A DNA stretch of 64,000 nt from Apus apus (GCF_020740795.1 NC_067312.1:68158905-68222904), one strand, 5' to 3'; shown: positions 13,301 to 25,799, counted from the first letter of the stretch. Made by a program: numbers and translations. The notes: generated from the letters alone by a model not told the origin.

Positions 13301-16300
13301 GTTTTGTTTTAGACAGTAACATTGTTGGCTTATTTGTTTAGTGACTACACAAATAGTCATCGGACTGCAGTCTTTTTTTTTCTTTTCCATTCCCAAGACA
13401 CTTCTTTGGCATTTTAATGTGCTTAAAGTACATGTGTATACACTTTTGTATAAAAATTAGTAATATGCTGCTGGGGTCTGTTAGTCTGCCTGTTTATTTT
13501 ACATGTGTTTATTTATGTGAGAAATATTTTAGTTATTAAACTTCATGTCAATGAAAAATTAACTTCCCAGTATATTTTTATACAGTAGATCTTATATTAT
13601 TGTTATAGTCAGAAAAGTGACTGTAAAAATTGTTCTGTTTATGAGTGTACCAGTTCCTGTGTGTCTCAGTCAGTGGGAATGGCTCTGTAGTTAAGGAATA
13701 TATTTCACAGACTTTACTCTAGAGGCACCAGCATCTTATTTTCCAGCTTTCTGAAATACTTTAGCTTTTAAGAATCCCAACCTATTATTCAATTTATTAG
13801 CAGCATTCTAGCAATTGATAAAAGACACTTCAGACTTTGGTCATCTTGATTCAAAGACAGTGAGATTCATTACATCTTTTAATTGTGTAGCAGTGGAATA
13901 AGCCCTAGAATTGTGAAGAGGTGATGAGCTTATTTATCTTCCTATGGAGTCACCATGAGATGTGGGAAGTAGACAGGCAGTATATAGGTAGGCGGTACAG
14001 CACACACTGGGAGACTTCCATTTTGCAGACCTTCATTTGAGGCAAAAACGTTGCTAAAGAATTCAGCATAAATCAGACAAACCTCAGGCTTAGATGAAGG
14101 GAAAAACAAGAGCTGCTAGGACTCTCATCAAAGAAAGAAAGTATCTCTGCCAGTCACCAGTGAATGAAAGCTGACTGTTGGCCTGGCCCCTTCCCATGTG
14201 TAAAGGAGTGGAGTCTGAAAAGAATAATTTTTTCTCACATGCATGTCTTTTTCTGCCTTAGCAGATAACCAGTCTGGGCACCTACCTGAGTTAAATTATT
14301 AGTTACTTATAACGGAGCCTCTATTGTAGATAAGGGTCACATTTTTGCAGTTTATTTTTGTGGGCTTTTATTGTCTTTGTTACTGCTCACTTTGGACTCT
14401 TAGGTATTTTTCTTGCTTAATTCTTGCCTTGGCTTTTACACGTTGATTTGTTTCTTTGAGTAAATACCATTATTTAACTGTTGGACATTTTAAGGAAAAA
14501 CCCGGCCTTTGTCTGAAGGTGTGCTAGCCTCCACACATGCAGCAGGAGCTGCAATGTTTTGAAAATTATCAGAAAGCACAAGAGACATTTTTTAATGTAC
14601 AGATATATAGATATAGCTGTACAAAGACATATGTACAGCTCCTTGACTTGAAGCACATTAACATTCGGAGTCAGACATTACAGCTGAAGACCTGTACACA
14701 TTTGCTAAGCATCCCTCCTTTTGTGGACTCACCTACTGAAAGACAGTTCAGGTCAGCAATCTGGTCAGGTCAGTGTCTCACCTGGAGACCACAGCATGGA
14801 CTGAAGTACAGTAACTGTCTCTGCACCTTGCTGTGCTTTTTGCACCTCTTCTTCCCTGACTGGCTCTCTCTCATCTTGATTCTTAGCTGGAACAATTTGT
14901 GCACTTTTGTCTGAGTACCCTTCCTGTCTGTAGAGCAGAGATTTAAAGTAGGCTGAAATACATACTGAAAAAAACCAACAGTGACAAATTGAGAAGTGGG
15001 TTATGTTTGAGAACTTGGGAACTAGAGAGACTACAGAAACAAACACACACCCCAAGAAAAAAAAAACACAACTAAAACCAACAACAAAATCAAACAAAAA
15101 AGCGCCCCAAACACACACACACAAAGCAAAGGCCAGTGGATAGAGCTGCTCTTTTGATGAAAGGAAAATGTAATGGCTTATTGACTTGTTCCAGAGACAC
15201 AGGATTGTTCTCTAGTAAAAAGACGTGAATCCGAGCCCAAAGAATGCTGCAGAAAAATGAGGAAACAGAGATACGAACATGCCCACAGGACTTATTTTAA
15301 ATTATGTTCTTCTTATTTTTTGGTAGCAATGAGTAACTTGTTTTACAGTTGTATGCAAAATCTGTATGATTTTTGCAATCTCCACATGCTCCTACACGCC
15401 CATACTATTGACTGCAATACTGTGTTGCAGAAAATGCTGCTTACACTAATTAAATGCTCAGAGGCAAGCAGTGGCCTGACAGGTCAGATTAAGCTGGTGT
15501 CGCTTCTGTGAGAAGGCAAGAGACAGACTGTGCTCCAAATATGTGGGAGAAGAAAGTGCTTCAGCACATACAGATCAAGTCCACACAATCTCGGCAGACC
15601 AATCACATCTCTGCCTTAACTCAACTGGATCCCAGCCAGCTTTCAATTGGAAACTGCTGTGAGTAGAGAGCTATGCCCAAGTTACTAAGTATTGCTGAGA
15701 GACTGACTTGAAGCTCAGAGCTGGATCACAAGTGGCAGACAGAGCCAGTTTAATTCTGTCTGCAAAAGACTGAGCAGACATAGCTTTAGGGTAAAGGAAA
15801 TCTGAGATTATGTGAGGTCTATGGATTAGGATTCTGCAGAGCATATCCCTGGTGGGAGCTCCAAGAAGGGAAACACTACCCAGACTGTCATAGATGCTCT
15901 AAAACCTGCTAAAAACAAGAGAGATCTGTGAAATAGCTGCGAGAGCTGAACTGGGACATCTCTAGTTTGGTGCTGTCTAGTTGGGATTGATCAATCACAA
16001 CTATTTCTTAGAACATGTTTTCCCTTTTAGGACAGATCTAAAATAGATAGAAGAACATCTATATTCCGATGAATCCTAGGGCACCAGGTACAGTCTTAAT
16101 TATGTTTGTTAATGTGTGCATGTGGTGGCTCTCCCATTTATAAGGCTTGATTACTAAACTACAAACATTTATTTCAGCAGTATACTTTGATACAAACTAC
16201 AATAAAATAAAAAAAACATTGACAAAACCCTTATTTTATTTTATTTTTTTAAAATATGTTTTAACACTTTTAAAATCACTTGTTAAGTGAAAAGAAGAGG

Positions 16301-17095
16301 AAACTGACAGGAGATCTCATCAGTGTGTATAAGAATTTAAAACTTTTGTTTCTAGTCGAATCTTTCTGTTCACTCTTGATGAGTAAAATGAAGGCTTGGT
16401 GAAAGGAAAGCTTTAGAATACTCAGCAAAAAGGCACTAATATCTACACCCTGTGCTCCCTCTTCACAATCACTGCTGGATCCTTACATGCAACATTATGC
16501 TAGAGAAATTACAATCCTTACCTCCAATTCTCTCCACACAGTCATAAAATCCACTCCTGATTCACAGAGACATAAAACACACTCTCAGTGGAGAAAATCC
16601 TCTTTGTCTTGGAACCATGTGTTTGAATAGGAGACAGAATATGATGACTGAGGAATTGTCTGTGTTCATTCAGCATGTCTGCTGCATCTTAAATGTAGAA
16701 ACCACTTGCCTGTACTGGAGTAAGACAGTTACTAGATGCTGCAAACATTCCTCCTGTGTTCCAGTAGCATTTGGCTCAGAAATACTGACAGGCATGTTAG
16801 CAGGTAAGAAGTGCAGCTCTGTCTAGTAACTACAGCAACTGGACAAAGAGATCCAAGAACTACCTGCAAGAAAGAAGAAACATCAAGTTAAAAGGAAATA
16901 TATAAAGGAAATGAAAAGGGGAAAAGACAAGGAACATGGTATCCTGAATGGGGTGTGATAGCAGACAAGATGTATATGCACAGAACAAGATTTATTGCAA
17001 ACAGTACAGGAGTCTTAACTGTTTTAAAGGCACAAGCACAGTCAAATTGTGGGGAAATTGGGAGACTGGAACCTAAGTTGAAGTTAGAATGCAAA

Positions 17096-17128
17096 AGGTA
17101 GCCTAACAATAAAATGGTTAGGCTACCT
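17096..17128. repeat. Perfect 12-bp inverted repeat (hairpin)
   Basis: AGGTAGCCTAAC and its exact complement GTTAGGCTACCT are separated by a 9-base loop AATAAAATG. It lies about 390 bp before the left edge of the tandem array. I know of no function for it. Confidence 0.7.
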
Positions 17129-17518
17129 AGGACCTAACTAGTGGTTAGATCAAACAATAAATGTTAAACATTAAAATGTTGGCAACTTATTGCCAAGTTT
17201 TATACTAGATCTAGAACACTAGTTACTGACTTTAAAAGGATCCTACAATCTTAAAATTTAAAATTGAAAGATTGCTTAATGTAAAATTAACTAGTAAAAA
17301 CAATAGGGAGCTAATATCTCTCACCCTTGTCTGGATACAGTTGGGTGTCCCTTTCTCTGGTCCTTAATTCTTGATCATTAATCCCGCTGGCAGGTGTCCC
17401 TGCTGGAGAGGAAAAGGTCCAGCAACCTCCAAGGAAAGTGTACAGGACTCTTCCTGATCAAAGATGGGACCAGGCTTTTATAGAATAAAGCGGATTGACT
17501 GCTGTCATTTAACCATTA

Positions 17519-19163
17519 GCCATACCTCCAACATCTCTCATTCAAGAATAAAAGGAAAGCAGTAGAAAAAAACATGAAGGGCCTGTTCTCACTAAGTAAG
17601 CTCTTATTTATCTGCTCATTCTTGCTTTATCTCCATTTTGGGTCTATTTGTGCCTAGGCTGGGCTCTGTGTTCTTCAACACCTGAATTATCTCTCTTCCC
17701 TGTACAGTCAAGGCAGAGGTGGTGATAACCCTGCCAGTGCAGGAGTATCCTAGGCTGAGGTTGACTTGGCAAGGTAGGAGTCCACTTCAGGATGAGATGA
17801 ATCACAGAAAAAGTTTACTGCCAACACTGACCACCTGTCCGTGGTGAGAAATCATCATCTTTTCAGGAGCCAGCATAGACACACCCATGATGTCAGATGA
17901 ACACAGATGCTGCTTCCTGATCCCCACTAAGTGTTTAGTTGCCTAGAAGAGCTAGTGCAATACCAGGGAGATCCTGGGATTTGAGGGCATCTCTGTCAGT
18001 ATTCTGAGATTACCTACTGCTTCCTCTCTCTCCTGGATAAACACTTTCTGCAGATTTACGTGTGCAGACTAAACATGGAAGTCCCTAACACTGACACAGA
18101 CCAGGAACTGTTTTACAATTTCTGAAGAAAAAGTATGGGGAGGTGGGATAAAGAAAGGATAAGTAATTGAGCAAGTGTAGGAGCAATACGGTCAGTAGAA
18201 GTAGTATTTCCTCTCTGCTTTTCTCTCCTTCCCTTCAAGACTCTGAGGTACTGCAATCAAAAGCAGACAACAATGCTAAAGAGAAGAAACCCATAAATGC
18301 CAGCCCAGTAGTTCTGGAATCTTAACTTGTCCATTTTCCCCAGTAAGAAATGTTGGCCTCCTCTTTTTGTTGCAAAACCACAAATTTTGAATATATAACA
18401 TATCATGGCCAGTTGTATGAGCTGGTAAGAATGCTTTAGTACAAATAATATTTATTTTTCTCCTATATATTATGAAAATATACTTCTGGAAAAATGTTTC
18501 TCGTATACTTCATCCTGTCCAGAAAGAGATTATGTTCAGTGGTTCAGTTAGGGACGTAAAGGCTGAGATTCAAAATAAATTTACAATTAAGACTGCGTAT
18601 GTAATTTACTTCTAATCCCTTCTGTATTTGTGCTAAGACAGTTAAATTACATCAGATAGTGATGTCCTGCTTTTTCTGAAGATTATACAGGCTGTGGGTC
18701 TTTGAACACCATGGTGGTTTTTGGCAACTAGCTCAGTACTGTCCTCTCTCTAAGGCACTTTTTAAAATGGTCTCATTCTAGGTCAGACGATGTGGATAGA
18801 TCCAGTGATCTAAATATTCCAGGCTATGCCTGGAAGAGACTCTTTGTGGTGTTAGTTTTTCAGCATTCATGTGTTACATATTCTAATTACCAGTGTGACT
18901 CAGTACAAGAAGCATTTGACCAACATACCCAGCAGATCTACATTCTAGTAACATTTGTTAGCATTTTACTCGCAGCTTCTCGACTTAATTTGTAATGTGT
19001 CTTTCAAGAATGGGTGACTACACACTTTCATATGGATTACTTTTGGGAATTGTCTGGCATGTATACAATTGAACATATATTAAGAGGTACATGTACATAT
19101 CTGCACATGAAAAGATACCATCCAGTACCTTGATTTTTTTTTTTTTTTTTTTTAACACCAAGG
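17519..19163. other. Unit 1 left part, no gene seen
   Basis: AT-rich sequence without a supported gene. It ends in a poly-T run (about 19133-19153) just before the LTR. It recurs at 37671-39314 and 58264-59906 with a few substitutions; units 2 and 3 share several variants against unit 1, so they are each other's closest relatives here. Confidence 0.6.
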
Positions 19164-20156
19164 TGTGATTTTGGGGCTTTTTGGCAGCAGGGGAGGAGGT
19201 TATACAGTGGTTACTGTATAAAGCTCCTAAAAGCTCTCCTGGCTCAGCTGGCCAGGGCCAAACTATTAGAAAATAGAGGGGCCTTTGCGATTAACATATG
19301 AAAGAAGTGACACAAGACCTAAAGGCAGAGACAGATAAGCAGGAAGAGCTGAGCTGAAGAGACAGAGGTAGCAGTGCCAGGGTGAAGATCCCGAGGCTGG
19401 TGAGGAAGAAGGTGGAAGGACGTGCCCAAGCAGAAGTTCCCTTGCAGCCCATGGTGAGATGAGAGGTTGTCCCTCTGTGCCCTGTGGAGGAGAAACATGG
19501 CGGAGCATCCCCTGAAGGCGCCAGGAGGGGTGAATGTGGACCTGCGGCCTGTGGACTTGGATCTGCAGCCGTGGAGGACCCTGTACCAGTGTGCCTGTTC
19601 CCTGAGCAGCCCGTGACTCTGTGGGAAGCCCAGGCTGGAGCAGCTCCAGACCTGGTGGGAAGGACTCATGAAGGAGAGGTTTGTGGAGGACTCTCTCCCG
19701 TGGGAGGGACCCCGTGGGGAAGCAGGGCAGGACTGTAAGGAATCCTTCTTCCTGAGGAGGAAGGAGCAGCAGGAACCACCAGCCTGTGAACTGACTCTAA
19801 ACCCCATCCCCATCCCCCTGTGCCGCTGGGGGGAAGGAGGGAGAGAAACTGGGAACAAAGTGATTTGGGGCTGGGAAGAAGAGAAGGGTGGGGTACCATA
19901 TACAAGCCCTGCTCTGTGTGTTGTCTGTGTCCTGTGTGTGTTTGATTAGTGTGAAATTCAATTATCATTTTCTCCCCAAGTTGAGTCTGTTTTGCCCAGG
20001 ACCTTAATCAGTGAAGGACCCTCCTTGTCCTTTGTCTCAACCCATGGGCTTCTAGTTGGCCTTTGTCCTCCGCGTCACAGAGTGTGTGTTGGGGGGAGTT
20101 GAGTGAGTGGCCATGGGGCTGTTTCTTTGTTATTGTGTTAGGCCCAAACCATGACA
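19164..20156 (-). mobile_element. Solo LTR fossil (ERV), antisense, unit 1
   Basis: On the minus strand it begins TGTCATGGTTTGGGCC and ends in CA (+ strand TGTG at 19164). Flanking 5-mers CAAGG (19159-19163) and CCAGG (20157-20161) agree at four of five positions, consistent with a slightly decayed 5-bp target duplication. The same family lies inverted at about 6800-7803. No internal viral genes are attached. Long open frames across it on both strands are shadows of GC-rich LTR sequence. Confidence 0.65.
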
Positions 20157-20811
20157 CCAGGTTATGCACCTCAAATTTAATCGTGATGCCTCCATAATTT
20201 GGAATATTAATTCTTTTAACTTGCTCTCCCTAAACCTTGTAAATATTTTCATTTTAAAGAGCACAGGTTTTTGTCTCATCTGGAGTTATTTAAGAGATAA
20301 AGAGAAAAGAAACACTGAATATGGAACTTCTATTTCTAGTCCTTTGAAAAGGCTCTGAACTTTAAAAAGGAAGAAGTGTCATCCAGAATCTGGAAATAGA
20401 TATCACAGAAATTAATTTTTACATGCACTTTAAGAAATTTCCTGCTTAATTTTTTTCATTATCTGTGAGAGTCAGAATGACTACCAGGAAACCCTTCCCT
20501 TCTATGAACTGGCACTGTGATCAACTGTCTTCTGCAGTCACCTTACAACTCTGCACCAATGTTCAAATAAGTCTTGATCCCATGCATACAGATCCGTTGT
20601 GGGTATGCATGTTTCCAGTTTATAGCTGAAAACTACACTAATAAAATTTTTAAAGTTATCAAAAATATCCACTCATACAAATACTTTTCTTGTAGTGACA
20701 CGGAAATTCCAAGTATATAGTATGATATAAAAATAACAATGGCAATGACAAAAAGGAGAACAAAGTCGTACCACTTCACCCCGACATCCAAAGTGAGACT
20801 TTCAGAAATTG
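20157..20811. other. No gene seen
   Basis: AT-rich spacer between the LTR and a CR1 3' end, without recognisable features. Confidence 0.5.
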
Positions 20812-21040
20812 TCATAGAACGCAAGGTCCATTGAGTTCAACTCCTGCCTCCACACAGGACAACCTAGAAGTTAAACCATGTATCTAAGACTGTTGTCCAA
20901 ACCCTTCTTGAACACAGACTTGGGACCACATGCATTTCTCTGTAGAGCTTATGCAATGCTTGATCACCCTGACATCAAATAACTCTCGTACTACCCAGTA
21001 TGAACTTTCCCTGATGCAGCTTTTTCCTACAAGCAGAGGT
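20812..21040 (-). mobile_element. CR1 LINE 3' end, antisense (unit 1)
   Basis: The left edge TCATAGAAC is the complement of the CR1 terminal ATTCTATGA repeat. It is followed by the typical antisense CR1 text (GAGTTCAACTCCTGCC, ACACAGGACAACC, TTGTCCAAACCCTTCTTGAA). It is diverged from consensus and truncated at the 5' side, as most CR1 copies are. Confidence 0.75.
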
Positions 21041-22614
21041 ATGTATGTGACTAGGGGACTCTTCAAGCTAAAAATGAATACAATGGATACATACACACAA
21101 GACATGCATTATTTTGGGGTCAGGGTCAAATGCTGTTTTCCCACTCAAAGTAATTATAAGCACATAGGGAAAGACAGTTCCAGGGTATGACAACATTTTC
21201 CATTTCTCATACCTGCCTATGCTAATCTAAAGCTCTTTTACTTGCAAAAAGCAGTAGATATCAGCCATTAAGTGAAACATTTTACAGCCCTAAAAATGGA
21301 AGTTTCATAAATTAGGTGCATTTCTATGCAAATGCATAAAATACGCCACTTTGGACAATTTTAACTAGAAGTAGCAAGTGCTCCTGTTAAATTCCATCAG
21401 GATCTAGTAAAAATCCTGCAGGTTATTATATTTTTGTATTTGAGGTGCTGTGGTTGAAGTTACTAGTTTTAATTAGCTTAAGGAAAAATATGTTGCTTGT
21501 AAAAAGGTTGATATGATGCTCCAGAAGGTAAATAGCATGCACAGCTGAAAAGCAAACCTTCATCAGAGAATGTTCGGAGACCCCCACTGCCTGTAGCCCT
21601 TCCTTCTAAGAGTACTAAAAGTTGGGAAACCGTTTGTCAAAATCAGTGAAGTACTGCCCTCTTCTGATTATATTTGATATAGAGGTAGCTGCACTTGCAA
21701 TTGAGGACGAGAGACCTGGCCAAAGAATAAAAGGACTAACGGCGTGGCTTGGTGACTTGGACGAACCTTTCACAGCGGTTGGTCAGTGGGGAACCTCCAT
21801 CATTTTTGAGTGACAAACACAGTGAACTCCATATCCAAGAGATATGGATAGCTTGAAGAACAGAAACACATCATGTATATTTTAGGATAACAGTGTAATG
21901 AAACAAAAGTTGGCATGAAATGCAAGCAGCAGATGGATGATTTAAAGTAAACAGGAGATGGTTTTCATGTAATTAAGCAGTGGAACTTCTTGCTGTCCCA
22001 TTTTGTGCATTCTAGGCTTTTCAAAGGTTCAAAAATGAGGAAAACAAGCCCCCAAAAGAAAAGCACATTAGAGAGCTATCAATCATAAAGACACAATCAG
22101 GAAGTTTCTAAGCTGCTAAGGCTGAGTGAGCGTGCTGCAAATATATCACTATTTGCTAGCTTTTGTCTTACACTCTTTCCTAGGTGTTCTCTGCTGTCAA
22201 CTATCACAGACTGGGTGATGCCAGCCATGGATGAAGCCATGAACCTTGTGATTCCTTAAATTTATATTGAGTATGATGCATAGGAGATGGAACACTTCAT
22301 TTCGTCCATTTTGCCTGGTCTGCTCCTCCCCACAGCAGAGTCACAGGTGTGAGTCCTTTACTCCCTTCTGGTTCCAGAGCATGAGGTGTTTTTCTGAACC
22401 AAACAGTGGTCTTAGCTCTGCACACCATTCTCCGGCCTGAACTATAAACGTTGAGTGTTATCAGTACTAAAAGAAGATACTAACTGAGAAACATGCTGTT
22501 AATTTCAGCAAGTGCAGCTACTTTGAAGGGATTTCATTGAAAAGTAAAAACACACAAAAAATGTGTTCTATCCTGGCTTAAACCAAGATAGAGAAACACT
22601 GTGTCTCTCTCTCT
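21041..22614. other. No gene seen
   Basis: AT-rich spacer. Short frames here, such as 21622-21813, show no domain. A CT dinucleotide run sits near 22602-22615, immediately before the CR1 scrap. Confidence 0.5.
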
Positions 22615-22916
22615 CTGGGTGTTTGTTACAGGCCACCTAATCAGGATGGGGAAGTTGATGAGGCCTTCTACAGACAGCTAGGAATCACAATCACAGGCCT
22701 TGGTTCTCATGGAGCACTTCAGCCACCCTCATACCTGCTGGGAAGGCTCATACAGCCAGGCATGTACAGTCCAGGAAGTTCCTCCAGTGTATTGATGATA
22801 ACTTTTTCACTCAGGTGGTGAAGGAGCCAACCAGGAGAGGTCCAGCTGCTGGACCTAGTTCTGACAAACAAAGAGGGACTGGTGGAAGACATCAAGGTTG
22901 GAGTACTTACAGTTAG
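22615..22916 (+). mobile_element. CR1 LINE endonuclease-domain fragment (unit 1)
   Basis: Translation gives CYRPPNQDGEVDEAFYRQL, the CR1 ORF2 endonuclease signature. In shifted frames it continues with FLQCIDDNFFTQVVKEPTR and LLDLVLTNKEGLVEDIKVG. At least two frame changes and the truncation at both ends mark it as a dead fragment. It is in sense orientation and repeats at 42766-43067 and 63358-63659. Confidence 0.85.
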
Positions 22917-23650
22917 TTATATATGGACTATAATGACAAGGACGTTTTAGTTTCATTTTGACAGACATAAATAAAAAAAACTCCTCCAGAATCACATTAT
23001 ACCAAGCAGACTATTCAGGACTGGGTTGCACTACTTTTATTCATAGCAACTTTGTCTTGATTCTTTTGAGGGAACCATGTGGCTCCATATGAACAAACAT
23101 GGCATGGCTAGAAATAACAGCTGACTTTGAGGGTATTTTAGTCAGCTGTTAGAACTGCTTCTTAACTTTTCCCTAAGAAAATGAATGTTTAAGTAAAATA
23201 AGCTCCTTGAAAATACAGCTTATGGTGTGTATTCCAAGTGGAATAGAAATTAACCACAGGAATCATTACACATAGACTTACAGCCTCATTACTTTAGAGG
23301 ATCTAGCCCAACCTCTGCTATGACTGATAGAAGTAGCATATAGTGGTATGCACATGTGCCTGTGCAGATATGCATGTATGATTTAGATATGTATTTAGAG
23401 CCAGAAATATCTTATCCACCAAGGAGGGCTATTAGATTTTTAAATCAAATTTTAAACTGTTTTAAGACAGAACAATTATATATGTATATCCAACTTGGAA
23501 TTATGAACTAGCAAATATTCTTGCTGGAAAAGATACTGCATTGGCTTCATGCTGAAAAAGTACATGTGTTCCTCTAATAACAACCATGTTAATCTTTTGT
23601 AGGGGCAACAAGCTTCTCAGCCTGTTTAGGCCTGCATAAGGCATTCACTG
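22917..23650. other. No gene seen
   Basis: AT-rich spacer between the CR1 scrap and the second LTR. Its last five bases CACTG are the likely left target duplication of that LTR. Confidence 0.5.
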
Positions 23651-24716
23651 TGTCACGGTCTGGCATCAGTAGCAGACCACTGGAACATTATTCTGTGACT
23701 TCTCCTTTTATTAGGAGGTTTTTGCTTAAAGGGAACAAGGGTTGCATGTGGCGTTTGCCCCTCCCAGAAGAACAGCCACTTTGGGACTGTCTTGGGGTGG
23801 AACTAGAATATCCACTTCTCACCATGCCCATGAACTACAAGTGACACCAATATATGAGTTTAAAAATTCACGGTTTATTTAGGGAAAAAGCCAAATTATG
23901 GGGACAAGGGCTCAGTAAATGTAAGGGAGGAAAAAACAGGAAATAACATGTACTTATTGAATATGTGCTCCTGTAATGGGGATGCAAGGGCCTGAGGGAG
24001 AGAGGGGGAGGAGGACAAGCCCAAAAGAAGATTCCCTCTGGGGGCATCACAGTATGTATGTGTGTTAAGGGCACTGGGACTGCCAGGAAGGGAGGACTTG
24101 TGTGGAACAGGGGAACAGGGTACGCAGCCTTACTATTTTCCCAAGATGGTCTGTAGGCACAAGGCTTACACGGGCAGTCTCCCTCTTGGCATGGCTATCA
24201 GCTTCATATTCCAAACAGAGAGCTGCACCACGACCAGTTGGTCGGCATCAGTAGCTCAGTCTCAAGCTGCAATGGTCTCCTGGTGTCCAGGGGTAGCACA
24301 TCTAGGGTCCTCAATCCACACGCAGCACGTCGCCTTATAAGATCCAGGCCAAGTTTCAAACTGCCCTTTACTTAACTTCTAACCAGCCAAAAGTCCAGCA
24401 GCAAACTCCAGCAGCAGCCACATCAGCAATCCAAAGGGCAGCAAGCAGGCACCGTCTTTTACAGTGTCCAGTCTCTTGTTAGTGCCATGCTGCAGACCTC
24501 AGCTGCATGTAAGCATGGTCCAGTCAGGTTGCTGTATCTCAGTGTTGTTGCTCCCTTCCCACCTTTGGGCCTGTCGCTCAACCAGGCAGCTTTGTCCTTG
24601 TCTCCACCCTTGAGGACCAGGGAAGCAGGGAGTAGCCATTTTGTGTCCATACAACCTGCTGGCCTGAAAGGTGTCCTTTCTCAGTCGTGTTGTGGGGAGA
24701 AACACCATTCCCCACA
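23651..24716 (-). mobile_element. Solo LTR fossil (ERV) inserted in the RING gene, unit 1
   Basis: On the minus strand it starts TGTGGGGAATGG (24716) and ends ACCGTGACA (23651). Flanks are CACTC (24717-24721) and CACTG (23646-23650), a 5-bp target duplication with one mismatch. A TATA-like TTATAAGG is at 24341-24334 and an AATAAA signal at 23879-23874, both in minus orientation. Its length (1066 bp) and its TGTCACGGTCTGG terminus resemble the LTR at 336-1412 (TGTCACGATCTGG), so the two are probably related. It lies in the same orientation as the RING gene and contributes that gene's last codons and possibly its poly(A) site. Confidence 0.65.
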
Positions 24717-25217
24717 CACTCTTACAAAGCCAGGATGGAGTGAGAGCAGAAGGGCCTGCAGGAGAGCTGGGTGTTCCTGGAAAAAACTGCCCAAATGTTG
24801 TGCTGCAGGCCACCCCGGGGGAGCCCTGAGCACCAGGCTTTTGTCCTCTTGCTGCAAGTCTGTGGGCAGCTGGATGGCCAGGCCCTCCTGATCAGCAATG
24901 GACGACTGATGGACCTGCAGGTGGCAAGATGACATGCTCCTCAAAATTGTTGTCCGCCTGCAGCGAGTGCAGGGTGGAGAGATCCTCCTCTTGCAGACGG
25001 GGCACTCGGGCTTGCTCTCAGCCCAGCACAGGATGGAGGTGTAACAGAACTGGAGGAGGCACGGCAGCACGGAGCTGGCCTCCTCCCAGCTGTCCAGACA
25101 GACGGGACAGCGGGTGTCCAGCTCCATGGCCACGCTCTCCATGTGCTGCAGGGGGCTGGGGGAGCTGGGGATGTTGAGCTGCTCCCTCTCACGGGTGCTG
25201 CAGCAGCCGGTGTTGTG
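24681..25217 (-). CDS. Topors-like RING-finger protein, LTR-truncated (unit 1)
   Basis: The frame opens at an acceptor-like CAG (exon starts 25217); the first ATG is at 25142 and a better Kozak ATG (GCCATGG) five codons later. From 25142 it encodes 153 aa. Residues 12-50 form a RING of the Topors/avian Topors-like type (CPVC, LPC, FC, CPVCK). Two of the eight expected zinc ligands are missing: the His position is L30 and a Cys position is S36. A helical stretch near residues 116-140 (FFQEHPALLQALLLSLHP) resembles the post-RING region of avian Topors-like proteins. Residues 1-142 are host sequence; the last 11 residues and the stop lie in the LTR that begins at 24716. A 121-bp intron (25338-25218, GT-AG) probably separates a 5' non-coding exon. 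Family members are E3 ubiquitin or SUMO ligases. With two ligands lost and the C-terminus replaced, ligase activity is doubtful and this may be a pseudogene. Confidence 0.6.
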   Translation of the reverse strand, partial: HNTGCCSTREREQLNIPSSPSPLQHMESVAMELDTRCPVCLDSWEEASSVLPCLLQFCYTSILCWAESKPECPVCKRRISPPCTRCRRTTILRSMSSCHLQVHQSSIADQEGLAIQLPTDLQQEDKSLVLRAPPGWPAAQHLGSFFQEHPALLQALLLSLHPGFVRVCGEWCFSPQHD

Positions 25218-25570
25218 CTGGAAAAGGAAGAGAGGCCACGGTCAGGAGCTGGCCTGGGGAGGGTGTGAAAAATGCCCAGGTCCCTGCAGAAGGAAACCCT
25301 GCCAGCTGCCCACGGTGAGGTTTCCCCTGCCAGCTCACCTCTGCTGCTGCCAGCCTGCCTCCTGGGTGCCCCGGCTGCCTGCAGCTGGCAGGGCTGGGGA
25401 AGGTCCTTTAATGGCTCTGAGGCCGAGGGTGAAGAACTCCCAGGAAAAGCTCCACAATCACAAGACCAGCTGCAAGGGATGCTGACAACTCCAGTCTCAC
25501 TAAGCCTCACCCAGCTGCAGTGCTGGTAACTGGGTAGAACTCCAAATATTCCATCACTGCTCACCCCTTA
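25218..25570 (-). other. Intron and putative 5' non-coding exon of the RING gene
   Basis: On the minus strand, a donor GAG|GTGAGC at 25339/25338 and an acceptor TTTTCCAG ending at 25218 bound a 121-bp intron. The exon upstream has an in-frame stop and no ATG joined in frame with the RING, so it would be 5' UTR. No clear TATA box was seen. Confidence 0.4.
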
Positions 25571-25799
25571 TCTGATTGAGCAGCACGAGAACCTATGGCT
25601 TGGGGACTTCACCACTTCAGCTCTCAGGGTTTCATGACAGGCTGTCCTACCCCTGGTCCTTGCCCAAATATCACTGCACCCCAGTGTGCAGCCCAGAAGG
25701 TGCTGGGGCACCTCACATCACACCCCACTGCCTCTGAGGAAGGCATCAAGGGAATGAGGACAGGCTCTTCCCAGCACTGCTTGGTGGGAGGGTGACAGA

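Larger units (their letters stand above)
7804..17518. other. AT-rich intergenic DNA up to the array edge
   Basis: I see no gene here. It contains homopolymer A tracts (9209-9221, 9259-9284, 10274-10302 with a GA run), a CA/A-rich stretch near 15040-15122 and a perfect hairpin at 17096-17128. The sequence before 17519 does not recur at the later unit joints, so this is the unique left flank of the tandem array. Confidence 0.5.

Noticed and set aside
19319-19858. 179-codon minus-strand frame repeated in each unit
   Set aside because: It lies entirely within a GC-rich LTR fossil; the inverted relative at about 6800-7803 shows it is repeat sequence, not a host gene.
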